Source: a virus. From it: a stretch of 55,907 nucleotides of DNA. The position numbers and the translations under genes were made by a program. The stretch is taken from positions 1 through 55,907 of IMG/VR virus record IMGVR_UViG_3300022752_006405; one strand, given 5' to 3'. This document shows, one piece after another, positions 32,785 through 42,474 of the stretch (within the stretch, counting starts at the first letter, position 1; every line of letters starts with the position of its first letter). A model generated the notes under the pieces. That model did not search any database. It saw only the letters and a program-made list of their open reading frames with translations, and was not told where the DNA came from.

Positions 32785-33495
32785 TTACTGTGAAATCTGA
32801 ACTTCGAATTCTTTTGTTGCGCCAGACTGCAGACCAGTTACGCTGACCACCGCAGTTATGATGGTCTTGTTACTAGAATTTCCGAAAACCGTAAACTGCG
32901 TGTCAGTCAATGACCTGACAGCAAGAGGAAGTGTGATTGTCGAACCTCCCGCCGCCGTCTCACCAGGAGCTCTCAGAAGCACGTAGGTAGCGACCCCGTC
33001 CTTGTCGATTGAGTCTGGGGTGAATCCAGTCAACGTGAGGAACTGATTGGCCATCTTTACGATGTACGCTTGATCGCGAAGCTCAGGATCTATGAGAGAC
33101 TCGCCCGTGATCGTCTGGGTTAACGTGACGCTTCTGGAAGAACCGGCTCCAGTTCTGCTCATAGTTACCAATGTTCCCGTTGAATCAAGGCCGTCGCTCG
33201 TGAAAGTCACACGTGGAATTCTAACCAAGTTCGGATTTGAAACGGAGACAGCTCGATATTTGAGAGCGAGATTCGCATTCGTTTGAGCTTCAAAGACAGG
33301 AGTGTTCTTTTCGATCTTCTCCTTCCCGACAGTTCGACCGAACTTTCGTATTGTCGTGTAATCGACCTCATCATCGCCCAATGCGAACTTAACGATTGAG
33401 AAGCTTCCATCGTTTCTTGCAAGAAACTCACGTCCGATATCGGTCAGCACCGCATCAACGATGATGTTATTGGTTGAGTGGTCAAGATATCCCAT
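32785..33495 (-). CDS. Tail-region protein with LDxxxxIxDxVLTDxGR N-terminal module (236 aa)
   Basis: Begins MGYLDHSTNNIIVDAVLTDI followed by GREFLARNDGSFSIVKFALGDDEVDY. The 304-residue protein at 41539 opens with a related segment (AGILDSKSRIMDVVITDQGR, then a similar run to LGSFYSGDED), so the two share an N-terminal module of about 50 residues. The remainder is strand-rich (RSVTLTQTITGESL; STITLPLAVRSLTDTQFTVFG). GGGAG precedes the ATG. A variant promoter-like element (ATATCTAG, 33510-33517) lies in the gap. Adaptor or fibre-attachment function is an inference. Confidence 0.78.
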   Translation of the reverse strand: MGYLDHSTNNIIVDAVLTDIGREFLARNDGSFSIVKFALGDDEVDYTTIRKFGRTVGKEKIEKNTPVFEAQTNANLALKYRAVSVSNPNLVRIPRVTFTSDGLDSTGTLVTMSRTGAGSSRSVTLTQTITGESLIDPELRDQAYIVKMANQFLTLTGFTPDSIDKDGVATYVLLRAPGETAAGGSTITLPLAVRSLTDTQFTVFGNSSNKTIITAVVSVTGLQSGATKEFEVQISQ

Positions 33496-33525
33496 GATTC
33501 TCCCTTACCCTAGATATTATTTTTT

Positions 33526-35280
33526 TCAGAACTTTGTTAAACTTTTTGGCTTATCGTTCAAAGAGCCATCCAATCTTAAATCTCGAAGATCATCTATTTT
33601 AATGTCAACGTTCGCTTGGGCTTGTCGATCAGTGTTCAAAAACATCAGCCTATAAAGACCGTTTCTGTCCCCCGTCTTAAGAAGCTTCATATCTCTTCCT
33701 GCGCTGTCAGTAACCTGTAAGTATTCAGGATCAAAATATACTCTTACCCGTTGTGATCCGGATGACTTCACACTATCAAGACTTAGTTCAGCTTTCAGGA
33801 ACGTATTCGGGTACTGCTTGGGTGCTCCCGCGCTTGAAATAAGAGATTTGATAAGACGATTCTTCACACGATCAAACGTTACCCTAAACTGTGAACTATA
33901 ATTGGACGTCATTCCGTGAGCATCTACCGAGCAGACAGCGTATATGTAATTTGAATCTTTGTTGAATTCACTCTCAATGTAGAATGTTGTAGATGACTTA
34001 AATTTCGTTATGAGGCTCGCGTCCATCGTTTCTGTTGGGGGGGTTCTTATCACTGAATCATCAAAATCGAGATATGCAATTAAAGAAAATGGCTCATCGA
34101 TCGATGATCTTCTGAAGATTTGCCATCCCTTGATATCGAGTTGCGGATTCGTCGGAAATGACCAGTTTATCTGCAGAGAAGCTTGCTGAAAATCCCAGTA
34201 AAAATTTAGATCGGCGGGTGGCGCGGGCGGAATGTACTCCTCAGTTCTCGCAGCTGAGAATGTTGAAGGTCTTGATGAAACAAGAAATCTGGATCTTTGA
34301 AGACCACCGCTGTCACTTGCAGTGATTACGTAGAAAGATGCTAGCGTTCTTATGCTATAAACATATTGCGTTCCATACTTGATTTCTGGATCAAGATAGC
34401 TATTCACCCTGGGAGACCTTATGAAGATCGTCTTCTTGTTACCTATTACGTCCCCCGGCAGCATCTCATATCTTTCGACGATGTAGCCTAGATGCTCTAT
34501 TTTCGACACCGAGCCTGGCGAATTCACGATTTGATCGCTAATCGATGCTAATTCTAGTTCGAGCTCTTCGTCAATGGGAAATTTGGATTTACGAGAATTA
34601 AGACGTCTGCTTATTGATCGTGAATTTCTACGAACTGCTGTTGCCGCTGAACCGACTGGTGATATGTAAGCTTCGCGTGAGTTACTCACGATGTAATCAT
34701 TATCGATTATAATAGCAAGCTGCTCTGAAGCTGATGCATCGACAGGTTCGACGAGATTGTCTCCCTGGATGAACACGGCTCGTGACTGCGACGCGATGCT
34801 CAAGTACCTCTGTATGATGTCACCATCAGAGCTATCCGAGGTAACAGAGTTCAGGCGAGCAGCGATGTCAGTGCTAGACCCGGACAGGATCCCACGCATT
34901 CGGGCTGAGGCTTCAAAACGCTCTCCTATCCTATTAAGGTGGTCAAAATCTTGAAAGTATAAGAGAGTAGAATCGTTAAGTATTGAAGACTCATCAGCAA
35001 TATCATCAGAATTTTTTCTAATAAATTCTGGTGGTATGTCAACTTCGATGGAGCGCTTCGGATCAAAGCTCACTTTCGGCCACGAGACATACATTAAACG
35101 TGGTATCTTGATTGCAATCTCTCGTGGGCTCAAGCTGGTGATGGAACGACTCAGGCGCGGTGGTATCTCGCTGACTCTTTCATTAGCTTCAAAAAAATTG
35201 TATTGAAACTTCAAGTTAGGCTTCGATGGAGTCGGAACATCCAAAAGGTGGATCGGACGACTGATGTATGTTGGTTTCAT
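33526..35280 (-). CDS. Tail protein with FN3-like segments (584 aa)
   Basis: Residues about 345-460 resemble a fibronectin type III fold: a Pro-rich lead (EEYIPPAPPADLNFYW), LQINWSFPTNPQLDIKGWQI, FRRSSIDEPFSLIAYLDF and a closing YIYAVCSVDAHGMTSNYS. The earlier part includes a similar closing strand (GTQYVYSIRTLASFYVI). The first 100 residues are Pro/Arg-rich. FN3 domains are common spacers in tail and fibre proteins. The ATG follows the stop of the 1287-residue gene by a few bases. It shares style with the 795-residue protein upstream, so the two may be partners or paralogues. Confidence 0.75.
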   Translation of the reverse strand: MKPTYISRPIHLLDVPTPSKPNLKFQYNFFEANERVSEIPPRLSRSITSLSPREIAIKIPRLMYVSWPKVSFDPKRSIEVDIPPEFIRKNSDDIADESSILNDSTLLYFQDFDHLNRIGERFEASARMRGILSGSSTDIAARLNSVTSDSSDGDIIQRYLSIASQSRAVFIQGDNLVEPVDASASEQLAIIIDNDYIVSNSREAYISPVGSAATAVRRNSRSISRRLNSRKSKFPIDEELELELASISDQIVNSPGSVSKIEHLGYIVERYEMLPGDVIGNKKTIFIRSPRVNSYLDPEIKYGTQYVYSIRTLASFYVITASDSGGLQRSRFLVSSRPSTFSAARTEEYIPPAPPADLNFYWDFQQASLQINWSFPTNPQLDIKGWQIFRRSSIDEPFSLIAYLDFDDSVIRTPPTETMDASLITKFKSSTTFYIESEFNKDSNYIYAVCSVDAHGMTSNYSSQFRVTFDRVKNRLIKSLISSAGAPKQYPNTFLKAELSLDSVKSSGSQRVRVYFDPEYLQVTDSAGRDMKLLKTGDRNGLYRLMFLNTDRQAQANVDIKIDDLRDLRLDGSLNDKPKSLTKF

Positions 35281-35283
35281 CGA

Positions 35284-38200
35284 TTACCTTGATATTTTCT
35301 TCAGCTTGCTTGATTTAGTTATGGACTTCGTAGATTTTCCTGTGAGTTTGGAAGATTTTGAACTTTTAGCCGTCAGCCCAACAGATGGTAATGAAACAAG
35401 CCGAGAAGATAGATTTTGACGAGAAATACGAAGCAGAGATCCGCTCTCACTACTTGCGATATGGGGTATGAACTGGCAGTACAGGCTTCCCACAGAGAAT
35501 CCTCCGGAAAGAGGATCTCGTGGCATGACTTTTATCTTCTCCCCGTCCTGAATTAGTAAGCCTTGCTTCCTTAAAGAGCTAAGCATCATTCGGGCCGCAG
35601 ATCCGTTTTGCTTGATCGATGCTGCACGATCAATTTCAAAGTCATCTGGATCAACGACAACGGACAGCACACGATCAAACTTTGAACTTGCAAAAATACG
35701 ATCCGTTAGCTTGTCACTCCTAAGCATAAGCGATGACATCAAATTTCCAATAAGCTCTTTGTCTCCCGTAGTCAAAACTCCAGAAGATCCATCAATCAAA
35801 ATCTCCCCAGAATCATCTATTAATGAATTTATCTGATCTGCATTCGGAAGGGTGACCCCTTGTAAATTGAGACCAGCCAAAGATACAACGGCAGAGATTC
35901 CAGCAGCTGATGGTGCTGAGTTTATGTTAAGCGATACGCATTCATCGAATAGTGATCCGCAAAGTTTGAAAAGGTAGCTTTCCATCAAGTAAGAAATAAC
36001 AGTGTTTCTAACGATCTCATCTATCTGCTTTTCAGTTAATCCTGAGTATCGAGGATTCGATCTTAAGCTAGAGTAAGTCAATGAAAAACTTTCTGTTCGA
36101 TCATGAAGTGAAAACTTCGTGCGCTTGGCGATCGATAAAGCTGAATCTCTATTCAAAGTTGAGCGTTGGGATGTCAAATCATCGAAACTTTCAGGCGAAA
36201 CGAACAGTTGGGGATCAAACAGAAAAACTTTCTCTTTAAAAATTAAATCATCGAGCTCATGGTCTTTTCTACCCACGATCACCTCGATCATTCCCGAGCG
36301 ATTGACATGACCGATATCTTTTTCAACATATCTTTTCTCATTATTGATTACGCCCGAGGGAATCGCCAAGGTAACGATTCGATTATTCTCGGATGATCTT
36401 CTCGAAAAATCAGGAGATGCAAGAAGCTCATTGAGAGCAGCATCTTCAAATTGAGAGTACGCCACACGAGCTGGGATGTACCCTGCGTTGGTTTTTGCAG
36501 AGTATCTCTCAATCAATGATTTACGATATACGATCTGTTGCGTTGTAAGTGACGAGATTAGCTTTCGACCTTCCGCGTTGTCTATCAACTGCCTGCGATT
36601 TGCATCAGCCAGCAAGTCGGAGCTTTTAGATATAAGCTCACTTGTAGATTCTTTTAGAACCTCAGAAAATGCAGAAAAATATGCGAAGATATTTTGGACT
36701 CGCTGCTGCTTGGACAGTAAGTTCAAAATCGCTGTTCTTGCTGGCTCTCCAACATCGCACTCTATGTCTCCTAGCTCAGTTTCATCATCGGTAGACACCA
36801 ACGTCATAAGATCACTTTTAAGAGACTTAACCGCTCCCTTACTAGGGACGTTCGGGTTTATATTTTCTCTTGAATCAACCTCGGACGATATCTGCGCAAG
36901 CGACGCGAGACGTACAAAGCACTCTACAACCAGAGACATTAATCCGAACTCGTCCAACTTACCATACTTGGTTAACCCACGATCATCGGTCATAAGTTCG
37001 TCGGTCGGGAGTCGAGCTTCAGCAGCTTCTAAAATTTCATTGTAGGACTTAACGATCTGAGAAAAAAAGTTTTCTGATGTTTTTTTCTGTGCCTCTTCTA
37101 GTGACGTTTTCGCAGCGTTGACGGGCAAAAAAGTAACAGAGTCACGTAATAGCTGACGAAGATCATCGATTTCTTCATTTATAGATTCAACCTTGTCAGT
37201 ATAAAACTTCAAAGTTTTTATCGCGCTGTTGATTGCAGCGCTACCACCTGCAACTGCTGCAAGACCTGCTGTCAGAAGAGACGCATACACGGTGATACCG
37301 ATGGAAGCGATGAGCGCCGCTTCGGCAGCGTCTTTCTTAGCTTTAAAGTTGTTGAGCTCTTTCGTCTTACTGGAAATTTTATTGTTGATGTCTTGCCGCG
37401 ACATCGCGCCTCTTTTCGACGCCGATACAATACTGTCATAGATTGATCCAGCAAGCTCAGCAGCAGAAGGAGAATCACCCGCCAGTCGCGCGATCACTCT
37501 TTGTCCTAAAGCTCTACGTGAATCGACGCTTGACGTCACTGACAAACTCTTAGTCTGCGATGTTGTCACTTCTGCATCGCTTTTCAATGATGAGCTGTCT
37601 TTCGACGTACGCGTGGTCGAGAGAGACTGACTAGCTGTTCCTTCATTTAAGTCGACCGATGTAAGATCAACGCTCTTAAGCTGATAGTATTTTATTCTAG
37701 CTGCCGAGCGTAGAATATGCTGGCGCGGATTGACGTTAAATCCTCCAGCGCGGCTCCATGATATGCCGCTCACGTCATTTGGAGAGAATTTTGCCGCAAG
37801 CAATTGCAGCATTGAATCAAAGCTTTTCGTCGAGTAATCAAGGCCATCAACAAAATTTCTGATTATGATCCTGAGAACTTCTACGGGTGTTAACTCATTG
37901 GAAGGATCAGCCTGTCCTATCATCAGATTGAGATAACTTTCGATGTCGCTTCTACTTTCTTCAAATTTATCTGAAAAGCTTTGCAAGTCTGGAAAGTTGA
38001 ACTCTCCGTCAAGTATTGGATTGCGAATTAGAGCAGTTGGACCCGAGATGTATGATGATTTTTTTGCAGGATCATCAACTTCGACAGGAATTACCGGCGT
38101 TCCATTTTTCCCGTCAAACTGAAGAAGTGATAGAGAGATTGTCGAAGAAGGAGGTCCAATTTTGCTGAGGCTCTTCCTGAACGGGAGAGGAGACGGACCT

Positions 38201-39147
38201 ATCGTCTTCCCTGGGATTTTTTTATCTTCGGTGCCTTCGAAAATTGATGTTAACCTAGTGGGTTTGAAAGAAATTTTCTCTGACAATGGATCATTTTGGA
38301 CTCGAACGATACCCGTCGAGATAGACAGAATATGCGAAATAAGCTCCGCACAAGCGACTAGCCTGTCCGATGTCGAGTCTGGCAGATTATCGATGTATTC
38401 CCAGGCGAACGTCGAGTCCGGAGCGTTGAGATCATTTTCTCTTTTTTGACTAACCCCATTTATAACGTCGGAATAGGATTTCTCGCTTTCAAATGTTAGA
38501 GCCTCTCTAAGAGCTCCTATCATTTTTTTTAGTATTTCAGAGTTCGTATCATTCTCGAGCTCATCAACCAGAGTTGTTAGAACACTTTTCGGATCAAAGT
38601 TTCTATTCTCAGGACTTTTCTCGTATTTTTTCAATCTATTCGAGAGATATTCCCTCGCGATAGTCGACGTTCTCTCATCTATTTTACGACCAAAATCAAG
38701 CGAGCTCTCTGCTCTCTCGATACTATCAAGAAATTGTGACAAGTCGTTAACGAGATCTATTGCCTCTGCCTGATCACGCTCTAATGCATCTCGCAAGGTT
38801 TGCCATTGACTTGCAACATCACTTTCGAGAGCTTTCTCTACGATATATTTCACGTCCTCCGTCGAAAGAGAGTGAACCGATCGAAGAACATCGTAATACA
38901 AGCCATAAGGAGTTTTACCAGTTTTTCCAATAGCGGCGCCCGACTCATAAACTCTATTGAAGTCAGATATCGCTATAATTTCTGCTGGTGGAGCGTTGTC
39001 GATTCGATCAACGCTGTCATTATTAGACTTTGACTGCTTAGAAGTGACGACGCCAACTTTGCTTGTTGCTGGCGAAATGTTCTTGAGTGTGCCAGCAGCT
39101 GGCTTAGAAACTGTTGTCTTTCTTCCAATCGCCGTTTTAAAAGCCAT
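35284..39147 (-). CDS. Very large coiled-coil tail-region protein (1287 aa)
   Basis: The longest gene in the window. It is largely helical and Ser/Lys/Asp-rich, with predicted coiled coils near residues 110-230, 585-720 and 760-900. A single strongly hydrophobic stretch at about 608-637 (ALIASIGITVYASLLTAGLA, then AVAGGSAA) is flanked by charged helices. The C-terminal 50 residues are Ser/Lys repeats (KSSKSSKLTGKSTKSITKSS). The position in the tail block, the length and the helical content with one hydrophobic patch recall a tape-measure protein or a membrane-perforating tail protein, but no family signature is seen and other tail genes of this block are adhesin-like. Treat the function as unknown. 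Confidence 0.75.
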   Translation of the reverse strand: MAFKTAIGRKTTVSKPAAGTLKNISPATSKVGVVTSKQSKSNNDSVDRIDNAPPAEIIAISDFNRVYESGAAIGKTGKTPYGLYYDVLRSVHSLSTEDVKYIVEKALESDVASQWQTLRDALERDQAEAIDLVNDLSQFLDSIERAESSLDFGRKIDERTSTIAREYLSNRLKKYEKSPENRNFDPKSVLTTLVDELENDTNSEILKKMIGALREALTFESEKSYSDVINGVSQKRENDLNAPDSTFAWEYIDNLPDSTSDRLVACAELISHILSISTGIVRVQNDPLSEKISFKPTRLTSIFEGTEDKKIPGKTIGPSPLPFRKSLSKIGPPSSTISLSLLQFDGKNGTPVIPVEVDDPAKKSSYISGPTALIRNPILDGEFNFPDLQSFSDKFEESRSDIESYLNLMIGQADPSNELTPVEVLRIIIRNFVDGLDYSTKSFDSMLQLLAAKFSPNDVSGISWSRAGGFNVNPRQHILRSAARIKYYQLKSVDLTSVDLNEGTASQSLSTTRTSKDSSSLKSDAEVTTSQTKSLSVTSSVDSRRALGQRVIARLAGDSPSAAELAGSIYDSIVSASKRGAMSRQDINNKISSKTKELNNFKAKKDAAEAALIASIGITVYASLLTAGLAAVAGGSAAINSAIKTLKFYTDKVESINEEIDDLRQLLRDSVTFLPVNAAKTSLEEAQKKTSENFFSQIVKSYNEILEAAEARLPTDELMTDDRGLTKYGKLDEFGLMSLVVECFVRLASLAQISSEVDSRENINPNVPSKGAVKSLKSDLMTLVSTDDETELGDIECDVGEPARTAILNLLSKQQRVQNIFAYFSAFSEVLKESTSELISKSSDLLADANRRQLIDNAEGRKLISSLTTQQIVYRKSLIERYSAKTNAGYIPARVAYSQFEDAALNELLASPDFSRRSSENNRIVTLAIPSGVINNEKRYVEKDIGHVNRSGMIEVIVGRKDHELDDLIFKEKVFLFDPQLFVSPESFDDLTSQRSTLNRDSALSIAKRTKFSLHDRTESFSLTYSSLRSNPRYSGLTEKQIDEIVRNTVISYLMESYLFKLCGSLFDECVSLNINSAPSAAGISAVVSLAGLNLQGVTLPNADQINSLIDDSGEILIDGSSGVLTTGDKELIGNLMSSLMLRSDKLTDRIFASSKFDRVLSVVVDPDDFEIDRAASIKQNGSAARMMLSSLRKQGLLIQDGEKIKVMPRDPLSGGFSVGSLYCQFIPHIASSESGSLLRISRQNLSSRLVSLPSVGLTAKSSKSSKLTGKSTKSITKSSKLKKISR

Positions 39148-39149
39148 AA

Positions 39150-41537
39150 TTAGAACTCCGCTGGCCCGACCATCGAGCCCTCACTGAGATTTACGAACAC
39201 GGGTTGTGCATAGTACCTGATGCTCTCGAGAGGAGCTGCGATTCTCTCGTCTAGATACATCATACTGGTTTGTCCTGAAAAATGAATCGCTCTTAAAGGA
39301 GCAAGTGTTCCATTGTAATCGGCGAACAATACGATGTGATCTATAATCTGCAATCCTTGATTCACTCTCCATCTGACAAAATTTCCTCTTGGGCCAGATT
39401 CAACTTGTAAGTTTTCGATGGCGGTATCACGAGAAGGTATTGTGACTTGAACCTCTCCCGTAAGAGAAGTTATTCCCTCAAACATTTCACCGTTGCTGCT
39501 TCTGTCAAGTGCAAGCTTCAAACCAGTTTTTGAGCCGATACCTAGTTGAGAAGCATTTGAAGACAAAGTTCCGCGACTAATTGTCTTAGGAGAAATAAAT
39601 TTTCTCATTTGGGTGCTGTACTGACGACCCGTTTCTAGATCCGTACTCGTGACTTGTGCGCTGTCGAATAAAGTGCTTGATGCTCGCAGCAAAAGCCTGA
39701 ACTGGTATATGTACGTTCTTCCTTGCACAAGGGCTGACACGTTTTTTGAATCGCGGGAACGAGTGCTATCTTCAAAAACGCCAGGGTTTATGATTCCGAA
39801 CGATTCATTTAGACCTGTAGTGGTGTCGAACCTCAACATTTCTAGCGCAGCTATTTTCCCGAGAAGTTCTCGATTTTGCTTTATTTCATCAACGTACTGC
39901 GTATCCAGTCCAGATGCTATCAGAGTCTCGTATATGAAATTAAGGTTAGACTCATCATTCGGAGTTTCAACCTGAAATGATATTTTAGGGTTAGGATCCA
40001 AAGCTACCGTCTGAGATCTTGATACGAGCTTATAGGTTGGGCTTTTTCCGCTATCTCCAACGTACTTGACTAGAGAAACTTTAGAAGAGCGATGAGTACC
40101 GCCTTTTATGTCGATAAGTTCCACAGCGTATTCATAACTTACACCCGGTCGACTTGGTCTATCCCTGAATTCTACAACCTCGCTTTCTCGATTAAGCTGC
40201 TGTATAATTTTTGTCTGCGCGACCTGTACGGTGTCGGGAGTTCTAAAAGTTGTCTCATACAGAGTGGGAGACCTTCTCAGAATCCTTACAGCGATTATAT
40301 CATTGGGAATATTAAAAACTCTGATTCTGATTCCTCTCTCATCCTCTGTCGCTAAGATAGAAGAAGTATCGGGATGGGAGCTTCTTTTTATTTCTCGTGC
40401 TCCGATCGTCACCGCGCTTGTGAACTCACCGGATGTTAATGAGAGTTCGTTGAATGGTACAACACGATAAATACACTTTCCAGCAGATGTGGGTCGATCG
40501 ACAAATTGAATTGTATCTCCCACAGAGGCTGGTATGTCAGCTATTGTAGAAAATGGCTCTGGGTTTGATTCGCTTGTTTCAATAACTCGACGATAAACTC
40601 GTAGACTTGCTCCATTTTTGTCACGTTGTCTAGCCCTAATGAAACGTGAAGATCCGACGACAGTAACGTCTAGGGTCGGTGGGATTGTTGGGACGATAAA
40701 TTCCTCAAAAGCCTCTCGAAGATTAACGTTGAAGCTTATCGTTTGCAGGATTGATCTCACAAAGTTAGCGCTAGTAACAGCGTCAATTTCAAATGTATAA
40801 GTTTTAAGAAGAGATTTATCAAGCTTGAAGATGCAAGCAATTTCGATCGATCTTTCCTCTTCATCTTCAATTTTTAACCTGCGATTTGTTCCCGTTCGTG
40901 ATGAGATGCTCTTACGAAAAAGCCTTTGCTTCACCGTCAACTTTGAGATATTGTCGACAGACCGCAAACCTCTAACTGCTGTCTGTACCGGGCTTTGAAA
41001 ATTGGCAACGTTAACCTCTGAGGCCGGATCTTTGGAATCGAGATGCAGCAGATCAGTTCTAAACGGACGTAAAGAATTACTATTTTTCACGATTTGAGAA
41101 TCTACCGAGGGTTCGATATCTTTGATTTCGATTGAATCATCTTCTCCAGGATCTGCTAGCTTTACAATCTTACGAGTTCGAACAGGAGCACCAGCTATGA
41201 TACTACGAGTTTTATCGTTCGGAAAGCTTTTCGTTAAATCAACCTCACCGCGTACAACGACGGTTGACTGCTTGCTTTGGGCATTCAACTTTCTCGTAGT
41301 TGGAGAGCTCAAAGCTACGGATGAATCAAGAGCTCCAAGTTTTTGTTTAGATTTTAAAATGCTTTGATTAGTAAGAACCCTAAAGCTGCAGAGATTAACG
41401 TTGTGTTCGATCGCAGCGAGAGCGTCGATCATAAAAAAAACTTTAACGGTAGCCTTTGTGCCGTCAATACGCAGAACCTCTGGTTCACGATCAGATGCGG
41501 ACACGATCTGCAGCTGCTTTTTCTGCTTGACTCGCAT
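39150..41537 (-). CDS. Tail protein with repeated FN3-like segments (795 aa)
   Basis: I place the start at ATG 41537, one base after the stop of the 304-residue gene and with GGAG upstream. The longer frame to 41669 would overlap that gene by 131 bases. Residues from about 280 to 520 contain at least two FN3-like units: LRVYRRVIETSESNPEPFST with KCIYRVVPFNELSLTSGEF, and IRIRVFNIPNDIIAVRILRR with GVSYEYAVELIDIKGGTHRS. The remainder is strand-rich. It neighbours another FN3-type protein across the 1287-residue gene. Probably a tail or baseplate component; no named family recognised. Confidence 0.72.
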   Translation of the reverse strand: MRVKQKKQLQIVSASDREPEVLRIDGTKATVKVFFMIDALAAIEHNVNLCSFRVLTNQSILKSKQKLGALDSSVALSSPTTRKLNAQSKQSTVVVRGEVDLTKSFPNDKTRSIIAGAPVRTRKIVKLADPGEDDSIEIKDIEPSVDSQIVKNSNSLRPFRTDLLHLDSKDPASEVNVANFQSPVQTAVRGLRSVDNISKLTVKQRLFRKSISSRTGTNRRLKIEDEEERSIEIACIFKLDKSLLKTYTFEIDAVTSANFVRSILQTISFNVNLREAFEEFIVPTIPPTLDVTVVGSSRFIRARQRDKNGASLRVYRRVIETSESNPEPFSTIADIPASVGDTIQFVDRPTSAGKCIYRVVPFNELSLTSGEFTSAVTIGAREIKRSSHPDTSSILATEDERGIRIRVFNIPNDIIAVRILRRSPTLYETTFRTPDTVQVAQTKIIQQLNRESEVVEFRDRPSRPGVSYEYAVELIDIKGGTHRSSKVSLVKYVGDSGKSPTYKLVSRSQTVALDPNPKISFQVETPNDESNLNFIYETLIASGLDTQYVDEIKQNRELLGKIAALEMLRFDTTTGLNESFGIINPGVFEDSTRSRDSKNVSALVQGRTYIYQFRLLLRASSTLFDSAQVTSTDLETGRQYSTQMRKFISPKTISRGTLSSNASQLGIGSKTGLKLALDRSSNGEMFEGITSLTGEVQVTIPSRDTAIENLQVESGPRGNFVRWRVNQGLQIIDHIVLFADYNGTLAPLRAIHFSGQTSMMYLDERIAAPLESIRYYAQPVFVNLSEGSMVGPAEF

Positions 41538-41538
41538 C

Positions 41539-42453
41539 TCAGTCGATCTCCATCGTGAAAATGTTAACAAACGTTGGATTTCCGAACCCGTCCTGCATGA
41601 TCTTACCTGCGAATAAAGTTCTAATGTTTCTTGATGGATCCTGCCTTGATGGTCTCTCACCGTAGTCAATCACATCGAGCTTTGTGATGCTCGCGTCGTC
41701 TGATAGTTCGAATGCCTGCATTACCCAGTTGTTCTCGATTGATGTTGCCACAAATTCGATATCAGCGAATTCAAGATTTGACAGCCTTAATTCGAACGTC
41801 TGCTTATCTTTGTCGATGCTTTCATTGTCATCAGGAAAGCTGCCGATGGGCTGTCCAGACAAAGCTCCACGAGAATTTATCGGTGGAAGGTACTTAAAAT
41901 TCTGAAGCTTTGAGAGCCTAAAATCGTGGTTTAGACTTTCAATATCATCCACCACTGCAGATTTCACGTCTCCTGAGCTAAATGGAAAGTCGTCCCTAAT
42001 TGAAAAGTTTATTCTGCTTCTAGACAGCTGAAATCCTTGCACATCGTCGAGCGGATCTTCCGTGCCGATCACTTGCAGATTTTGCCAGCTCTCTAAAATA
42101 GCTCTTGAAATCGCTGCTGATGAATCAGAGAACGATCCAGTTCCAACAAGCGTACCTGATACCACAAGGTTATTTCCGTTCGCGCCGAAGGAATCGGCGC
42201 GATATGGAATGAGAAACCCAGAGTCGTCCGTTTCAAAAGTGATCAGATCGGAAGGAAGATCGCTTGCCGCCTCAAAATACAATCGATTTGTCGGATCTTC
42301 AATCACTCCATCCTCGTCACCCGAGTAGAAAGATCCCAAGTCCGTGAATGTCGCGTACTCGACGCGCATCTGACCTGAGGCGATCTGACGACGCCCTTGA
42401 TCGGTGATCACGACGTCCATGATCCTTGATTTTGAATCTAGAATTCCAGCCAT
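41539..42453 (-). CDS. Tail-region protein with LDxxxxIxDxVITDxGR N-terminal module (304 aa)
   Basis: The N-terminus AGILDSKSRIMDVVITDQGR matches the module opening the 236-residue protein at 32785. The rest is strand-rich with acidic loops (FETDDSGFLIPYRADSFGAN; DKQTFELRLSNLEFADIEFV) and ends FGNPTFVNIFTMEID. No named family recognised. It lies between the 1010-residue protein and the FN3-type protein. ATACTTAG stands 6 bases before the ATG. Confidence 0.76.
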   Translation of the reverse strand: MAGILDSKSRIMDVVITDQGRRQIASGQMRVEYATFTDLGSFYSGDEDGVIEDPTNRLYFEAASDLPSDLITFETDDSGFLIPYRADSFGANGNNLVVSGTLVGTGSFSDSSAAISRAILESWQNLQVIGTEDPLDDVQGFQLSRSRINFSIRDDFPFSSGDVKSAVVDDIESLNHDFRLSKLQNFKYLPPINSRGALSGQPIGSFPDDNESIDKDKQTFELRLSNLEFADIEFVATSIENNWVMQAFELSDDASITKLDVIDYGERPSRQDPSRNIRTLFAGKIMQDGFGNPTFVNIFTMEID

Positions 42454-42459
42454 GCTACT

Positions 42460-42467
42460 CTAAGTAT
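42460..42467 (-). promoter_or_regulatory. Candidate promoter-like element (ATACTTAG)
   Basis: ATACTTAG on the minus strand in the short gap before the 304-residue gene. It fits TANTTAR but lies only 6 bases from the ATG, so the evidence is weak. Confidence 0.18.
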
Positions 42468-42474
42468 AATAACG

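Noticed and set aside
41538-41669. Upstream start for the 795-residue protein giving 839 residues
   Set aside because: It would overlap the 304-residue gene by 131 bases; ATG 41537 follows that gene's stop by one base with GGAG upstream.
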